In this document: piece by piece, positions 52,999 to 62,743 of the stretch
Layout: each line of letters starts with the position of its first letter
How positions within the stretch are numbered: position 1 is the first letter of the stretch
Source: Erwinia tasmaniensis Et1/99
GTDB lineage: Bacteria > Pseudomonadota > Gammaproteobacteria > Enterobacterales > Enterobacteriaceae
Assembly (NCBI RefSeq): GCF_000026185.1
Contig: NC_010694.1
Coordinates: 682,001 to 746,000, forward strand
Reading direction: 5' to 3'
DNA: 64,000 nt
Translations under genes and position numbers: made by a program
The notes under the pieces: model-generated
Databases searched by the model: none
Seen by the model: the letters and a program-made list of their open reading frames with translations, nothing else
Told to the model about the DNA's origin: nothing

Positions 52999-53613
52999 AT
53001 GATGAAGACTAACATTGCAAAAACTCTGATGGCAGTAATGGTAGGTTCTGTACTGGTAAGCGGTTCTGCGCTGGCAGACGAGTCGATGACCCATAAAGCG
53101 CAGTCAAGCGCTGACAGCGCCGGTGCCAAGTTCGACAGCTCAATGAAAAAAGTTGGCGGCTACATGGACGACAGCGGCGTTACCGCGAAGGTAAAAGCGG
53201 CGCTGGTTGATAATGAAGCGATCAAAAGCACCGATATCTCTGTTGAGACTCACAGCGGCGTGGTCACCCTCAACGGTTTCGTGACCACCCAGGACCAGGC
53301 GGAAAAAGCGGTAGCGGTCGCGAAGAAAGTTGAAGGCGTGAAGTCCGTTAGCGACAAGCTGCACGTGAAAGACAGCACCAAACAGACCGTTAGCGGTTAT
53401 GCCGGCGATACCGCAACCACCAGCGAAATTAAGGCTAAACTGTTAGCTGACGATGTCGTAGCGTCACGTCACGTGAAGGTAGAAACCACTAACGGTGTGG
53501 TTCAGCTGAGCGGGTCGGTGAAAACTTCAGCGCAGTCTGAACGTGCCGAAGGCATTGCCAAAGCGATCAAAGGCGTTAAAAGCGTTAAAAACGATCTGAG
53601 CGTTAAGCCGTAA
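52999..53613 (+). CDS. osmY: periplasmic osmotically induced protein OsmY
   Basis: The 204-residue product has a signal peptide (ending SALA) and two BON domains ([20 protein letters not shown] to KSVSDKLHV, and [16 protein letters not shown] to KSVKNDLSV). OsmY acts as a periplasmic chaperone-like protein and is strongly induced by osmotic stress and in stationary phase by RpoS in E. coli. The start is the first of two adjacent ATG codons with AAGGAAC upstream. Position after prfC is as in E. coli. Confidence 0.95.
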   Translation: MMKTNIAKTLMAVMVGSVLVSGSALADESMTHKAQSSADSAGAKFDSSMKKVGGYMDDSGVTAKVKAALVDNEAIKSTDISVETHSGVVTLNGFVTTQDQAEKAVAVAKKVEGVKSVSDKLHVKDSTKQTVSGYAGDTATTSEIKAKLLADDVVASRHVKVETTNGVVQLSGSVKTSAQSERAEGIAKAIKGVKSVKNDLSVKP

Positions 53614-53735
53614 TATGCTGGCGACTGCGTGACGCGTCGCCATCAGAATGACCCGCAAAGAAAAACGTTCGGCACGCCTGGCGCGTGCCGAATGATAAAA
53701 AACAGTCCGCATTCACTACTGGTAAGGAGAGGCTT

Positions 53736-53897
53736 ATGTTTCGTTGGGGTATTATCTTTCTGGTTATCGCGCTGATTGCCGCGGCGTTAGGCTTCGGTGG
53801 TCTGGCGGGCACTGCGGCATGGGCAGCTAAAGTTGTCTTTGTTGTGGGTATCGTTATCTTCCTGATCAGCCTGTTTACCGGCCGCAAGAAACTCTAG
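53736..53897 (+). CDS. ytjA: small membrane protein YtjA (DUF1328)
   Basis: The ATG at 53736 with AAGGAGAG upstream gives 53 residues ([20 protein letters not shown] onward), the same length as E. coli YtjA. It has two membrane helices and ends FTGRKKL. The function is unknown; in E. coli it lies in the same place after osmY. Codons further upstream in the frame are not needed. Confidence 0.93.
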   Translation: MFRWGIIFLVIALIAAALGFGGLAGTAAWAAKVVFVVGIVIFLISLFTGRKKL

Positions 53898-53967
53898 TGA
53901 TATTGCTCATCGCTCAAGCGCGTTGCTACGGATAGCAAGAAGCGCCCCACGGCGGTAAATGATTACG

Positions 53968-54003
53968 GGTATCCTCTTTACGCGCTGACACTAAGAGGAT
54001 ACC
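53968..54003 (+). promoter_or_regulatory. leader hairpin that would hide the yjjU ribosome binding site
   Basis: Perfect 11-bp arms GGTATCCTCTT (53968-53978) and AAGAGGATACC (53993-54003) enclose a 14-base loop. The right arm contains AGAGGA, the ribosome binding site of the TTG start at 54008. In RNA the hairpin would close the site, so translation may be controlled by opening it. At the DNA level it could instead be an operator. Confidence 0.6.
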
Positions 54004-54007
54004 TGAC

Positions 54008-55027
54008 TTGGGCATACATATCCCGATTACCCCCGGCAATATTGAGCCGCTCGCCATACGGCCTTTTGCACCCGGCAAACTCGCCCTGGTGTGTGAGGGA
54101 GGCGGACAGCGCGGTATTTTTACCGCAGGCGTGCTCGATGAGTTCCAGCGTGCTGACTTTAATCCCTTCCATTTAATGCTCGGCACTTCTGCCGGAGCGC
54201 AGAATCTTTCAGCCTTCGTTTGCGCCCAACCGGGCTATGCCCGTCGTGTGATCACGCGCTATACCACCAGCAAACTTTTCTTCGATCCTCTGCGTTTTGC
54301 GCGCGGCGGGCACCTGCTCGATCTTGACTGGCTGATGGATATCACGCGCCGGGAGCTGCCGCTGGCGATCGACGCGGCGCAGCAGCTGTTTGCGTCCGGG
54401 CGCGAGTTCTATATGTGTGCCTGCCGCAGTGATGATTACAGCCCGAACTATTTTGCGCCGACCGCCGAGAACTGGCATGACATCATCCGTGCTTCCAGCG
54501 CCATTCCCGGCCTGTACCGATTGGGTGTCGATCTTTCCGGCGTGGGCTATCTGGATGGCGGTATCAGCGATGCCATCCCGGTGCGCGAGGCGGCACGGCG
54601 TGGGGCTGAAACCATTGTGGTTATCCGCACCGTGCCATCGCAAATGACCTACACCCCGCAATGGCTGAAAAGAATGGAGCGCTGGATGAGCGATGGCGCC
54701 TTGCAGCCGCTGATTAACATCATGCGGCTGCATGAAGAGAGTTATCGTCAGACGCAGAATTTTATCAATCATCCGCCGGGTAACCTGCGCATCATCGAAA
54801 TTTATCCGCCGCACCCACTGTCCAGCATGGCGCTGGGCAGCCGTGTGTCCTCCTTAAATAAGGACTATCATCTTGGCAGACGCTGCGGACGTTATTTCCT
54901 TGCCACGCTGGGACAGTGGCTGGGTAGCGACGACAGCCCTGCGCATCGGCATATTGTGATACCGCCCGTTCCCGTGGCGAATGAAGCCGACCGCCAGGGA
55001 GCAGGAATGGGCAAGTTTGCGGAATAA
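54008..55027 (+). CDS. yjjU: patatin-like phospholipase YjjU
   Basis: The TTG start gives MGIHIPITPGNIEPLAIRPF, which aligns with the E. coli YjjU N-terminus. The 339-residue product has the patatin marks: oxyanion loop CEGGGQRGIFTAGVLDEF, nucleophile GTSAGAQN (GxSxG) and catalytic Asp in YLDGGISDAIPV. The substrate in the cell is not established. A hairpin covers its ribosome binding site. yjjV follows in 24 bases. Confidence 0.94.
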   Translation: MGIHIPITPGNIEPLAIRPFAPGKLALVCEGGGQRGIFTAGVLDEFQRADFNPFHLMLGTSAGAQNLSAFVCAQPGYARRVITRYTTSKLFFDPLRFARGGHLLDLDWLMDITRRELPLAIDAAQQLFASGREFYMCACRSDDYSPNYFAPTAENWHDIIRASSAIPGLYRLGVDLSGVGYLDGGISDAIPVREAARRGAETIVVIRTVPSQMTYTPQWLKRMERWMSDGALQPLINIMRLHEESYRQTQNFINHPPGNLRIIEIYPPHPLSSMALGSRVSSLNKDYHLGRRCGRYFLATLGQWLGSDDSPAHRHIVIPPVPVANEADRQGAGMGKFAE

Positions 55028-55051
55028 GACTCACTACGAGAGGGGGCCGGC

Positions 55052-55828
55052 ATGACGCTGTGCTTTGTCGATACACACTGCCACTTTGACTTTCCGCCAT
55101 TTGTGGGTGATGAAGAGGCAAGTCTAGCGCGGGCGGCTCACGCCGGGGTTGAAAAGATCATTGCCGTTGGCGTATCTGCACCGCGCTTTGCCGGAGTGAT
55201 GGCGCAGGCTGAACGGCACCCTGCGGTATATGCCGCGCTCGGACTGCATCCGATGGCGGTGGCAGAGCATAATGAGCAGAGCCTGGCCGCGCTGGAGCAG
55301 CAGCTGCGGCGACGGCATCCGAAACTGGTGGCTATCGGCGAAATCGGCCTCGACCTGTATATCGACAACCCGCAGTTTGCAAGGCAGCAGGCGCTGCTTG
55401 AAGCGCAGCTGCGCCTGGCGCGCGATTACGCGCTTCCGGTGATCCTGCATTCGCGCCGTACTCATGACAAGCTGGCGCAGCAGCTGCGTCGCATCGATCT
55501 GCCCAGGCGTGGCGTGGTGCACGGTTTCGCCGGAAGTGAACAGCAGGCGCTGGCGTTTATTCGTGCCGGTTATGCGATCGGCGTAGGGGGCACCATCAGC
55601 TATGAGCGCGCCAGCAAAACGCGTCAAGCCATTGCACGGCTACCGCTCACCTCGCTGCTGCTGGAAACTGACGCCCCCGATATGCCGTTACAGGGTTTTC
55701 AGGGCCAGCCTAACCGCCCAGAGCGGGTCAAAGATGTCTGGCACGCGCTGTGCGCCCTGCGTGACGAATCCCCGCAGCATATAGCCGAAACGCTACGCGA
55801 AAATACCCGCGCCCTGTTTGATGTGTGA
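55052..55828 (+). CDS. yjjV: TatD-family metal-dependent hydrolase YjjV
   Basis: The 258-residue product begins with the HxH metal motif in DTHCHFDFPPF and has VAIGEIGLDLYID, PVILHSRRTHDKL, VVHGFAGSEQQAL and ETDAPDMPLQG. TatD-family enzymes are metal-dependent nucleases; the in vivo role of YjjV is not settled. It follows yjjU as in E. coli. yjjW and yjjI, which separate yjjV from deoC in E. coli, are absent. Confidence 0.94.
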   Translation: MTLCFVDTHCHFDFPPFVGDEEASLARAAHAGVEKIIAVGVSAPRFAGVMAQAERHPAVYAALGLHPMAVAEHNEQSLAALEQQLRRRHPKLVAIGEIGLDLYIDNPQFARQQALLEAQLRLARDYALPVILHSRRTHDKLAQQLRRIDLPRRGVVHGFAGSEQQALAFIRAGYAIGVGGTISYERASKTRQAIARLPLTSLLLETDAPDMPLQGFQGQPNRPERVKDVWHALCALRDESPQHIAETLRENTRALFDV

Positions 55829-55925
55829 GTGCAGCCCGGCGCTGGCAGGCTGACTTTATGTGACAATTATAACATTGTGTTATTCCGGCGATCTGCCGGA
55901 CTTCACCGCCATATAGCCATCTGAT

Positions 55926-56027
55926 TGTGATCTCTCTACTGCTTCATGTAATAATGTTGCAAGTGCAATATTATTTTCGTGAACACCGCCATAAAATAAC
56001 ACTTCACTGGCTGTTATAATTTTCACA
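55926..56027 (+). promoter_or_regulatory. deo operon control region (CRP, CytR and DeoR-type sites)
   Basis: TGTGA at 55926 and CGTGA at 55978 have centres about 52 bases apart, close to the 53 of the two CRP sites at E. coli deoP2. Between them is the perfect inverted repeat TTGCA-AG-TGCAA (55957-55968), a good CytR target. TGTTATAATTTTCACA (56012-56027) matches the DeoR operator TGTTAGAATTCTAACA at most positions and contains the -10 box TATAAT (56015-56020). The CRP right half-sites are weak. Confidence 0.7.
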
Positions 56028-56091
56028 TTGTAGGTGCAGTCATCCCCTGGCCGGTTAACGCCTACCCGACTATTTTTATCTGGAGATAAGC

Positions 56092-56871
56092 ATGTCTGAA
56101 GTCAAAGATCGGGCGCTGCGCGCGCTGCAACTGATGGATCTCACTACCCTTAATGACGACGATACCGATGCGAAAGTGATCGCTCTTTGTCATCAGGCCA
56201 AATCCCCGGCGGGCAACACCGCCGCTATCTGCATCTACCCACGTTTTATCCCTCTGGCGCGCAAGACGCTGCGCGAGCAGGGAACGCCGGAAATCCGTAT
56301 TGCTACCGTGACCAACTTCCCACACGGCAATGATGATAGCGAGATTGCGCTGGCGGAAACCCGCGCAGCGATTGCCTATGGGGCGGATGAAGTGGACGTG
56401 GTATTCCCGTATCGTGCGCTGATGGCCGGTAACGAAGCGATCGGCTTTGAGCTGGTAAAAGCCTGTAAGCAGGCCTGTCGGGAAGCGAACGTGCTGCTAA
56501 AAGTGATTATTGAAAGCGGCGAGCTGAAAGAGGCGTCTCTGATCCGTAAAGCGTCCGAAATCGCGATCGATGCCGGTGCTGATTTCATCAAAACCTCCAC
56601 CGGAAAAGTCGCGGTCAACGCCACGCCAGAGGTTGCAGAGATCATGCTGCGTACCATCGCCGCGAAAGGCGTCCAGAAACAGGTCGGCTTCAAGCCTGCC
56701 GGCGGTGTGCGTAGTGCGGACGATGCGGCGCTCTATCTGAAGCTGGCCGATAATATTCTTGGCCCCGACTGGGCGGACGCGCGTCATTTCCGTTTCGGCG
56801 CCTCCAGCCTGCTTGCCAGCCTGTTAAACGCTGCCGGGTTTAACGGTGCAACCAGCGACAGCAACTACTAA
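56092..56871 (+). CDS. deoC: deoxyribose-phosphate aldolase
   Basis: DeoC splits 2-deoxyribose 5-phosphate into acetaldehyde and glyceraldehyde 3-phosphate, the last step of deoxynucleoside breakdown. The 259-residue product has the Schiff-base lysine in [11 protein letters not shown] and the second active-site lysine in [11 protein letters not shown], and ends with the usual SNYY-like tail (SNY). First gene of the deo operon, preceded by a well-formed GGAGA site. Confidence 0.97.
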   Translation: MSEVKDRALRALQLMDLTTLNDDDTDAKVIALCHQAKSPAGNTAAICIYPRFIPLARKTLREQGTPEIRIATVTNFPHGNDDSEIALAETRAAIAYGADEVDVVFPYRALMAGNEAIGFELVKACKQACREANVLLKVIIESGELKEASLIRKASEIAIDAGADFIKTSTGKVAVNATPEVAEIMLRTIAAKGVQKQVGFKPAGGVRSADDAALYLKLADNILGPDWADARHFRFGASSLLASLLNAAGFNGATSDSNY

Positions 56872-56993
56872 CCTTTACGCATCCACCGGGTGTCTGATTC
56901 ACCACCTCGCGCGGTGTTTGCGCCTCCAGACCGGCGACAGCCATCACGCCGCCGTGGAACAGCATCATTGATGGTATTGACCTGGGAGTTATC

Positions 56994-58316
56994 GTGTTCC
57001 TGCCACAAGAAATTATTCGCAAAAAACGTGACGGCCATGCGCTGAGTGATGAGGAGATCCGCTCCTTTATCAACGGCGTGCGTGACAACTCGGTTTCCGA
57101 GGGGCAGATTGCCGCGCTGGCGATGGCCATCTGGTTTCGTGATATAACTCTGCCGGAGCGCGTGGCGCTGACCATGGCGATGCGTGATTCCGGTTCGGTA
57201 CTCTGCTGGAAGGGGCTTGACCTTAATGGCCCGGTGGTGGACAAACACTCAACCGGCGGCGTTGGCGATGTCACATCGCTGATGCTTGGCCCGATGGTGG
57301 CCGCCTGTGGCGGCTATGTGCCGATGATCTCCGGTCGTGGGCTGGGTCATACCGGCGGCACGTTGGATAAACTGGAAGCCATTCCCGGCTTTGATATTTT
57401 CCCTTCGGACGACCGTTTTCGCGAGATTATCAAACAGGTTGGGATAGCGATCGTCGGGCAAACCCGGTCGCTGGCCCCGGCAGATAAGCGCTTTTATGCC
57501 ACGCGTGATATCACCGCCACGGTGGATTCCATTCCGCTGATCGCCGCCTCGATCCTCGGCAAAAAGCTGGCCGAAGGGCTGGATGCGCTGGTGATGGATG
57601 TGAAGGTAGGTTCCGGGGCGCTGATGCCCACTCTTGAACAATCTGAAGCGCTGGCGCAGGCGATTTTTGGCGTAGCAAACGGAGCCGGCTGTAAAACTAC
57701 CGTGCTGTTGACCGATATGAATCAGCCGCTGGCTTCCAGCGCGGGTAATGCGCTGGAAGTGCGTGAGGCGGTGCAGTTCCTGACCGGCGAATACCGCAAT
57801 CCGCGCCTGCTGGAAGTGACGATGGCGCTATGCCGCGAAATGTTGCTCTCCGGCGGGCTGGCGCAGTCCGACGCTGAAGCGCAGGCGAAGCTGCAAGCCG
57901 TTCTGGATAACGGTGCCGCCGCCGAAGCGTTTGCCCGTATGGTGGCGGCGCAGCAGGGCCCGGCGGACTTTATCGAGCGTATCGACAGCTATCTGCCCGC
58001 CCCCATGCTAAGTAAAGCGGTCTATGCCACAACCAGCGGTATCGTCAGCACGATGGATACTCGTGCGCTGGGGATGGCGGTCGTGGCGCTGGGTGGGGGG
58101 CGCCGCCGCGCCAGTGACAGCATCGACTACAGCGTGGGGTTGAGCCATCTGGTGCAGCCGGGCGATAAGGTTGACGGCGAACGACCGCTGGCGGTGATCC
58201 ACGCCGCCAGTGAAGCCAGCTGGCAGCAGGCCGCCCAGGCCGTGCAGCATGCCGTGATGGTGGGACAGCAGCAGCCAGCGTCAACGGCAGTTATTTATCG
58301 CAGAATTTCACAATAA
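56994..58316 (+). CDS. deoA: thymidine phosphorylase
   Basis: DeoA converts thymidine and phosphate to thymine and deoxyribose 1-phosphate. The 440-residue product starts at GTG 56994 (GGGAG upstream), giving [20 protein letters not shown]. Marks are [30 protein letters not shown] and KVGSGALMP. The deoC-deoA gap of 122 bases has no gene, like the E. coli operon. Confidence 0.97.
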   Translation: MFLPQEIIRKKRDGHALSDEEIRSFINGVRDNSVSEGQIAALAMAIWFRDITLPERVALTMAMRDSGSVLCWKGLDLNGPVVDKHSTGGVGDVTSLMLGPMVAACGGYVPMISGRGLGHTGGTLDKLEAIPGFDIFPSDDRFREIIKQVGIAIVGQTRSLAPADKRFYATRDITATVDSIPLIAASILGKKLAEGLDALVMDVKVGSGALMPTLEQSEALAQAIFGVANGAGCKTTVLLTDMNQPLASSAGNALEVREAVQFLTGEYRNPRLLEVTMALCREMLLSGGLAQSDAEAQAKLQAVLDNGAAAEAFARMVAAQQGPADFIERIDSYLPAPMLSKAVYATTSGIVSTMDTRALGMAVVALGGGRRRASDSIDYSVGLSHLVQPGDKVDGERPLAVIHAASEASWQQAAQAVQHAVMVGQQQPASTAVIYRRISQ

Positions 58317-58379
58317 GCGGTATTCTATTCCGATCGAAAATTTTTAACGCTCATCGCGCGGATAGCGCAGGAGATCAGG

Positions 58380-59603
58380 ATGAAACGTGCATTTATCATG
58401 GTGCTGGATTCCTTCGGGATCGGCTCCAGCAAAGACGCTGAAAAGTTCGGCGATAAAGGCTCGGATACCCTCGGGCATATCGCCGAGGCATGCTTCAGGG
58501 GCGAAGCAGACAAGGGGCGTAAAGGCCCGCTCCACCTTCCCAATCTGACCGCATTAGGCTTAGGCAAAGCGGCAGAGGCCTCAAGCGGGAAATTTCCGCC
58601 AGGCCTGGATAAAAACGCCGAAATCATCGGCGCTTACGCCTATGCCAGCGAACTTTCCTCCGGCAAAGACACGCCGTCAGGCCACTGGGAAATTGCCGGC
58701 GTGCCGGTGCTGTTTGACTGGGGCTACTTTAGCGATACCGAGAACAGTTTCCCGCAGGAGCTGCTCGATTTGCTGGTGGAAAAAGCCAATCTGCCCGGCT
58801 ATCTCGGTAACTGCCACTCGTCGGGAACGGTGATCCTCGACCAGCTTGGCGCAGAGCATATGAAGAGCGGAAAACCGATTTTCTATACCTCGGCCGACTC
58901 GGTGTTCCAGATTGCCTGTCATGAAGAGACTTTTGGTCTTGAACGCCTTTACGCGCTGTGTGAAATAGCCCGCGAGGCGCTGACCGAAGGCGGTTACAAC
59001 ATTGGCCGCGTGATTGCCCGTCCGTTTGTTGGCGATAAGCCGGGCCACTTTGAGCGCACCGGCAACCGCCACGATCTGGCGGTAGAACCTCCGGCACCGA
59101 CCGTGTTGAAAAAGCTGGTCGATGAGCAGGGCGGAGAAGTGATCTCCGTCGGTAAAATCGCCGATATCTACGCCCATGTTGGCATCACTAAAAAGGTGAA
59201 GGCCACCGGCCTGGACGCGCTGTTTGACGCTACGGTGGGCGAAATGAAAAGCGCGCCGGATAACAGCATCGTGTTCACCAACTTCGTCGATTTTGATTCG
59301 GCGTGGGGGCATCGCCGGGATATCCCTGGCTATGCGGCAGGGCTGGAGCTGTTCGATCGCCGCCTGCCGGAGCTGATGGCGCTGGTGAAAGAGGGGGATA
59401 TTCTGATCCTGACCGCCGATCATGGCTGCGACCCAAGCTGGCCCGGAACCGAGCACACGCGTGAGCATATCCCGGTGCTTATCTTCGGGCCGGGCGTCAG
59501 GCCGGGTGACTATGGCTATCGTGATACATTTGCCGATATTGGCCAGACGCTTGCCCACTATTTTGGCCTGTCGCCGATGGCTTACGGCAAACCATTCTTC
59601 TAA
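58380..59603 (+). CDS. deoB: phosphopentomutase
   Basis: DeoB turns (deoxy)ribose 1-phosphate into the 5-phosphate, linking the phosphorylases to DeoC. The 407-residue product belongs to the alkaline phosphatase superfamily, with [10 protein letters not shown] near the start, the phosphorylated residue region [10 protein letters not shown], and metal ligands in [11 protein letters not shown] and [15 protein letters not shown] precedes the ATG. Confidence 0.97.
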   Translation: MKRAFIMVLDSFGIGSSKDAEKFGDKGSDTLGHIAEACFRGEADKGRKGPLHLPNLTALGLGKAAEASSGKFPPGLDKNAEIIGAYAYASELSSGKDTPSGHWEIAGVPVLFDWGYFSDTENSFPQELLDLLVEKANLPGYLGNCHSSGTVILDQLGAEHMKSGKPIFYTSADSVFQIACHEETFGLERLYALCEIAREALTEGGYNIGRVIARPFVGDKPGHFERTGNRHDLAVEPPAPTVLKKLVDEQGGEVISVGKIADIYAHVGITKKVKATGLDALFDATVGEMKSAPDNSIVFTNFVDFDSAWGHRRDIPGYAAGLELFDRRLPELMALVKEGDILILTADHGCDPSWPGTEHTREHIPVLIFGPGVRPGDYGYRDTFADIGQTLAHYFGLSPMAYGKPFF

Positions 59604-59675
59604 AAGTTAAAGCGCGCTTTAACGCTATTCGTAACCGGCCAGGCAGTCCCTGGCCTGACAATATAAGGATTAAAT

Positions 59676-60395
59676 ATGGCTACGCCTCATATTAACGCTG
59701 AGATGGGTGATTTCGCTGACGTGGTGCTGATGCCCGGCGATCCGCTGCGTGCTAAACATATTGCTGACACCTTCCTGCAGGACGCGGTAGAAGTGAACAA
59801 CGTGCGCGGCATGCTGGGTTATACCGGTACCTATAAAGGCCGCAAAATCTCGGTTATGGGACACGGTATGGGCATACCTTCCTGCTCAATCTATGCCAAA
59901 GAACTGATCACTGAATTCGGCGTGAAGAAGATCATTCGCGTTGGCTCATGTGGCGCGGTGCGCACCGACGTGAAGCTGCGTGATGTGGTGATTGGTATGG
60001 GTGCCTGCACCGATTCCAAAGTGAACCGTATGCGTTTTAAAGACCACGATTTCGCAGCGATTGCTGATTTCGACATGGTACGCAACGCGGTAGATGCGGC
60101 GCAGGCGCTGGGCGTCAAAGCCCGCGTGGGCAACATCTTCTCTGCCGACCTCTTCTACACGCCGGACCCGCAGATGTTTGACGTGATGGAGAAATACGGT
60201 GTTCTCGGCGTAGAGATGGAAGCCGCCGGTATTTACGGCGTAGCGGCAGAGTTTGGCGCCAAAGCGCTGGCGATTTGCACCGTGTCCGACCATATCCGTA
60301 CCCACGAGCAGACCACTGCCGCCGAGCGTCAGACCACCTTCAGCGAGATGATTGAGATCGCGCTGGAGTCGGTTCTGCTGGGCGACAAAGCGTAA
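59676..60395 (+). CDS. deoD: purine nucleoside phosphorylase DeoD
   Basis: DeoD splits purine (deoxy)nucleosides with phosphate. The 239-residue product has the phosphate-binding [36 protein letters not shown], the substrate segment GVEMEAAG and catalytic Asp in [10 protein letters not shown]. Last gene of deoCABD, followed by a terminator. Confidence 0.97.
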   Translation: MATPHINAEMGDFADVVLMPGDPLRAKHIADTFLQDAVEVNNVRGMLGYTGTYKGRKISVMGHGMGIPSCSIYAKELITEFGVKKIIRVGSCGAVRTDVKLRDVVIGMGACTDSKVNRMRFKDHDFAAIADFDMVRNAVDAAQALGVKARVGNIFSADLFYTPDPQMFDVMEKYGVLGVEMEAAGIYGVAAEFGAKALAICTVSDHIRTHEQTTAAERQTTFSEMIEIALESVLLGDKA

Positions 60396-60410
60396 TTTTC
60401 TTCCTGTCGA

Positions 60411-60435
60411 GGCTGGTATCTGCCAGCCTTTTTTA
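60411..60435 (+). terminator. deo operon terminator
   Basis: GGCTGG and CCAGCC arms around a 6-base loop (TATCTG), extended by an A-T pair and followed by TTTTTT. It lies 15 bases after the deoD stop and is a typical intrinsic terminator. Confidence 0.85.
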
Positions 60436-60440
60436 TTGAG

Positions 60441-60540
60441 TATCTATTCATTTTTTATCTTTCATCATCACTATTTCTCTTTTATCACAAGTGATTAAGT
60501 GATAATTATCTATTCACGTATCTATTCATAAATCTATTCA
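60441..60540 (+). promoter_or_regulatory. iterated TATCTATTCA repeats and palindrome before yjjJ
   Basis: TATCTATTCA occurs at 60441, 60507 and 60519, and AATCTATTCA at 60531. The last three are exactly 12 bases apart and end two bases before the yjjJ ATG, where a ribosome binding site would be expected; no GGAG-like site is seen. Between the first and the others is the inverted repeat TTATCAC/GTGATAA (60482-60488 and 60499-60505). HipA-type genes are often autoregulated, and YjjJ starts with a helix-turn-helix-like segment, so these may be its own operators. Confidence 0.6.
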
Positions 60541-60542
60541 TC

Positions 60543-61874
60543 ATGAGCGAACTGACAACACTGTTGTTACAGGGGCCGCTGGATGCCGCCAGCCTTCAGG
60601 CACGGCTCGGCATCAGCCAGGCCACGCTGTCCCGCCTGATTAAGGCCCAGCCGCAGGTGCTGAAATACGGCCGCGCCCGCGCCACGCGCTATGCCCTGCT
60701 GCGACCGCTGCGCGAGGTCAGTCAGTTTCCATTGTGGCAGATAGATAGCGTCGGACAGGCTCATGCCGCCGGGCAGCTTTATCGCGTCTGGCCAGCGGGA
60801 AGCTGTGTGGTGCAGGATGCGAACGCCAGCTGGCGCTACTATCCCGGATTACCCTGGTATTTAAGCGATATGCGCCCGCAGGGCTTTCTCGGACGGCTAT
60901 GGGGGCGCGACTGCGCACGGCTGCTGGGGCTGCCGGAAGATATTCGCCAGTGGAACGACGACCATTGTCTGCTGGCACTGAGCAGCCGCGGGGCCGATGT
61001 CACCGGCAGCTGGCTGATTGGTCAGCACAGCTATCAGCAGTGGCTGCAACGGTCGGATCCAGCGGCGGTGTTGCTGGCTGATAAGGCCACCTGTTATCCA
61101 CGGCTGGCTGGTCAGGTTCTGGCAGGTGAGCAGCCCGGTTCATCGGCGGGGGGCGAACAGCCTAAATTTGCCAGCCTGGCGGAGCTGCCCGACGGCAGTC
61201 TGGCCCCTGTGTTAGTCAAATTTACCCCGGCACGCACCAACGAAAACAGCCAGCGCTGGTGCGATTTGCTTCGTGCCGAGGCGTTGGCGCTGCGGCTGAT
61301 GCAGCAACACGGGCTGGCCGCAGCACGGGCGACGGTGATAGCGGCTGATAGCGGTCAGCTGTTCCTTGAAGTGGTGCGCTTTGACCGCGAGGGTGAAAAC
61401 GGACGGCGCAGCATGGTCTCGCTGGAGGCGGTGCAGGCAGAATTTATCGGTCACCCGAATCACTGGCCAGCGGCGTTACGGCAGCTGGTACAGCAGAAAC
61501 GTCTGAGCGAGCATGATGCGCAGCGCGGCATTTTACAGTGGGCGTTTGGTCGCCTGATTGCCAACGGCGATATGCACGCCGGTAATCTGTCGTTTTTTCT
61601 GAACGACGGCGGCTTAGGGTTAACGCCAGCATACGACATGCTGCCGATGAGCTTCGCGCCGAACAGCGCCGGTTATATGCGTGACGGCGCCGTGGCGCTG
61701 CGGCTTGATGACGGCGTGAGCCAGCAGCAGTGGCAAACCGCGCTGGAAATGGCCGGGGAGTTCTGGCAGTCAATCAGCGCAGAGGGTGCTTTCAGTGCGG
61801 GCTTCCGCCAGCTGGCCGCGGAGATGCAGCAGCAGCTGTCAGGGCTGGCCGCGCGCATCGCGCGCATGGCCTGA
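60543..61874 (+). CDS. yjjJ: HipA-like kinase-fold protein YjjJ
   Basis: The 443-residue product matches E. coli YjjJ in position and length. The N-terminus (GPLDAASLQARLGISQATLSRL) looks like a winged helix-turn-helix. The HipA-type kinase part includes SAGGEQPKFASL, VLVKFTPA with the ATP-binding lysine, LFLEVVRFDRE, and the catalytic loop NGDMHAGNLSFF followed by TPAYDMLPM. HipA kinases phosphorylate glutamyl-tRNA synthetase; the target of YjjJ is not settled, although it has been called a HipA-like toxin (HipH). No HipB partner is encoded. lplA, next in E. coli, is missing. Confidence 0.9.
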   Translation: MSELTTLLLQGPLDAASLQARLGISQATLSRLIKAQPQVLKYGRARATRYALLRPLREVSQFPLWQIDSVGQAHAAGQLYRVWPAGSCVVQDANASWRYYPGLPWYLSDMRPQGFLGRLWGRDCARLLGLPEDIRQWNDDHCLLALSSRGADVTGSWLIGQHSYQQWLQRSDPAAVLLADKATCYPRLAGQVLAGEQPGSSAGGEQPKFASLAELPDGSLAPVLVKFTPARTNENSQRWCDLLRAEALALRLMQQHGLAAARATVIAADSGQLFLEVVRFDREGENGRRSMVSLEAVQAEFIGHPNHWPAALRQLVQQKRLSEHDAQRGILQWAFGRLIANGDMHAGNLSFFLNDGGLGLTPAYDMLPMSFAPNSAGYMRDGAVALRLDDGVSQQQWQTALEMAGEFWQSISAEGAFSAGFRQLAAEMQQQLSGLAARIARMA

Positions 61875-61883
61875 AAAGCGCCG

Positions 61884-62582
61884 CTAGTCGGTCTTTTTTT
61901 CCGTGGTCGCCGATGCGGCGTCACTGCTCTCTCGATCGTCTTCCTGATTGTCTTCATCATCATCTTCTTTCACCGGGTTATTGGCGGTGAGCAGGAAGGG
62001 TGACTGCTGCCAGCGCGTGCGGCGGTCGCGCAGCAGCGTGCGGGTGAGAATAATGCCGATAGCCAGCGCCAGCAGCATCATCAGGCGCAGGATATTAGTG
62101 GTGTTATCCACCTGCTTAACCTCGGTGACCAACACGTGGGTGTCCAGCGTGACGCGCAGGAAACCGCTGGGGCCGTCTTTGCTCTCCAGCGGTTGGACAA
62201 TCTGATGATTGAAATAGCTGCCGGCGCGCTGCCCGTCGAGCGCCAGGCGATCGCGCACGTTAATGTTTTCACCGCTGTGCGCCACCAGGTTACCCGATCC
62301 ATCATACAAAGAAATATCAAGGATACGGCTTGCGTTCGTCAGCTGGTTCAGCGTGTCGGCGATCCTTTGCTGGTTGTCGTCCGGGTTATCCATCAGCGGC
62401 GTCAGACTCCAGGCCACCTGGCGGGTCAGCGTATGCGCCAGCTCCTCAACCTGTTCGGAACGTGCCGCCTGGTGGCTGAGACTGAACCACGATGCGCCCT
62501 GCATAAGTATAACCAGTAGCGCAAGGCAGATCAGCACGATCGCCGTACGGTGCAGGCGAAATTTGATTTTGGCTTTTGCCAT
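61884..62582 (-). CDS. ytjB: YtjB (Smp) membrane protein
   Basis: The start MAKAKIKFRLHRTAIVL matches E. coli YtjB; AGGG lies five bases upstream, so the longer frame reaching 62711 is not used. The 232-residue product has an N-terminal helix, a periplasmic domain (ASRILDISLYDGSGNLVAHS, VRDRLALDGQRAGSYFNHQ) and a second helix (NILRLMMLLALAIGIILTRT). It ends in an unusually long acidic tail (KEDDDEDNQEDDRE). Divergent from serB, as in E. coli. Function is unclear. Confidence 0.92.
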   Translation of the reverse strand: MAKAKIKFRLHRTAIVLICLALLVILMQGASWFSLSHQAARSEQVEELAHTLTRQVAWSLTPLMDNPDDNQQRIADTLNQLTNASRILDISLYDGSGNLVAHSGENINVRDRLALDGQRAGSYFNHQIVQPLESKDGPSGFLRVTLDTHVLVTEVKQVDNTTNILRLMMLLALAIGIILTRTLLRDRRTRWQQSPFLLTANNPVKEDDDEDNQEDDRESSDAASATTEKKTD

Positions 62583-62743
62583 GTCGACCCTTAACATTGC
62601 CAGATGAATACCTGCCGCCTGGGGTAGCGCGGGGATAGCTTTATGTTGCCAGAAGGCGGGCTTACAGGGTAGCCTCTTGCCAGGTTTTAATGCTCTCCCT
62701 GTTTTGCGCATAACGGGGGGTAAAAGTCCTTACAGGAGCTGTA

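Noticed and set aside
58677..59558. 293-codon open frame opposite deoB
   Set aside because: Shadow frame of a conserved housekeeping gene.
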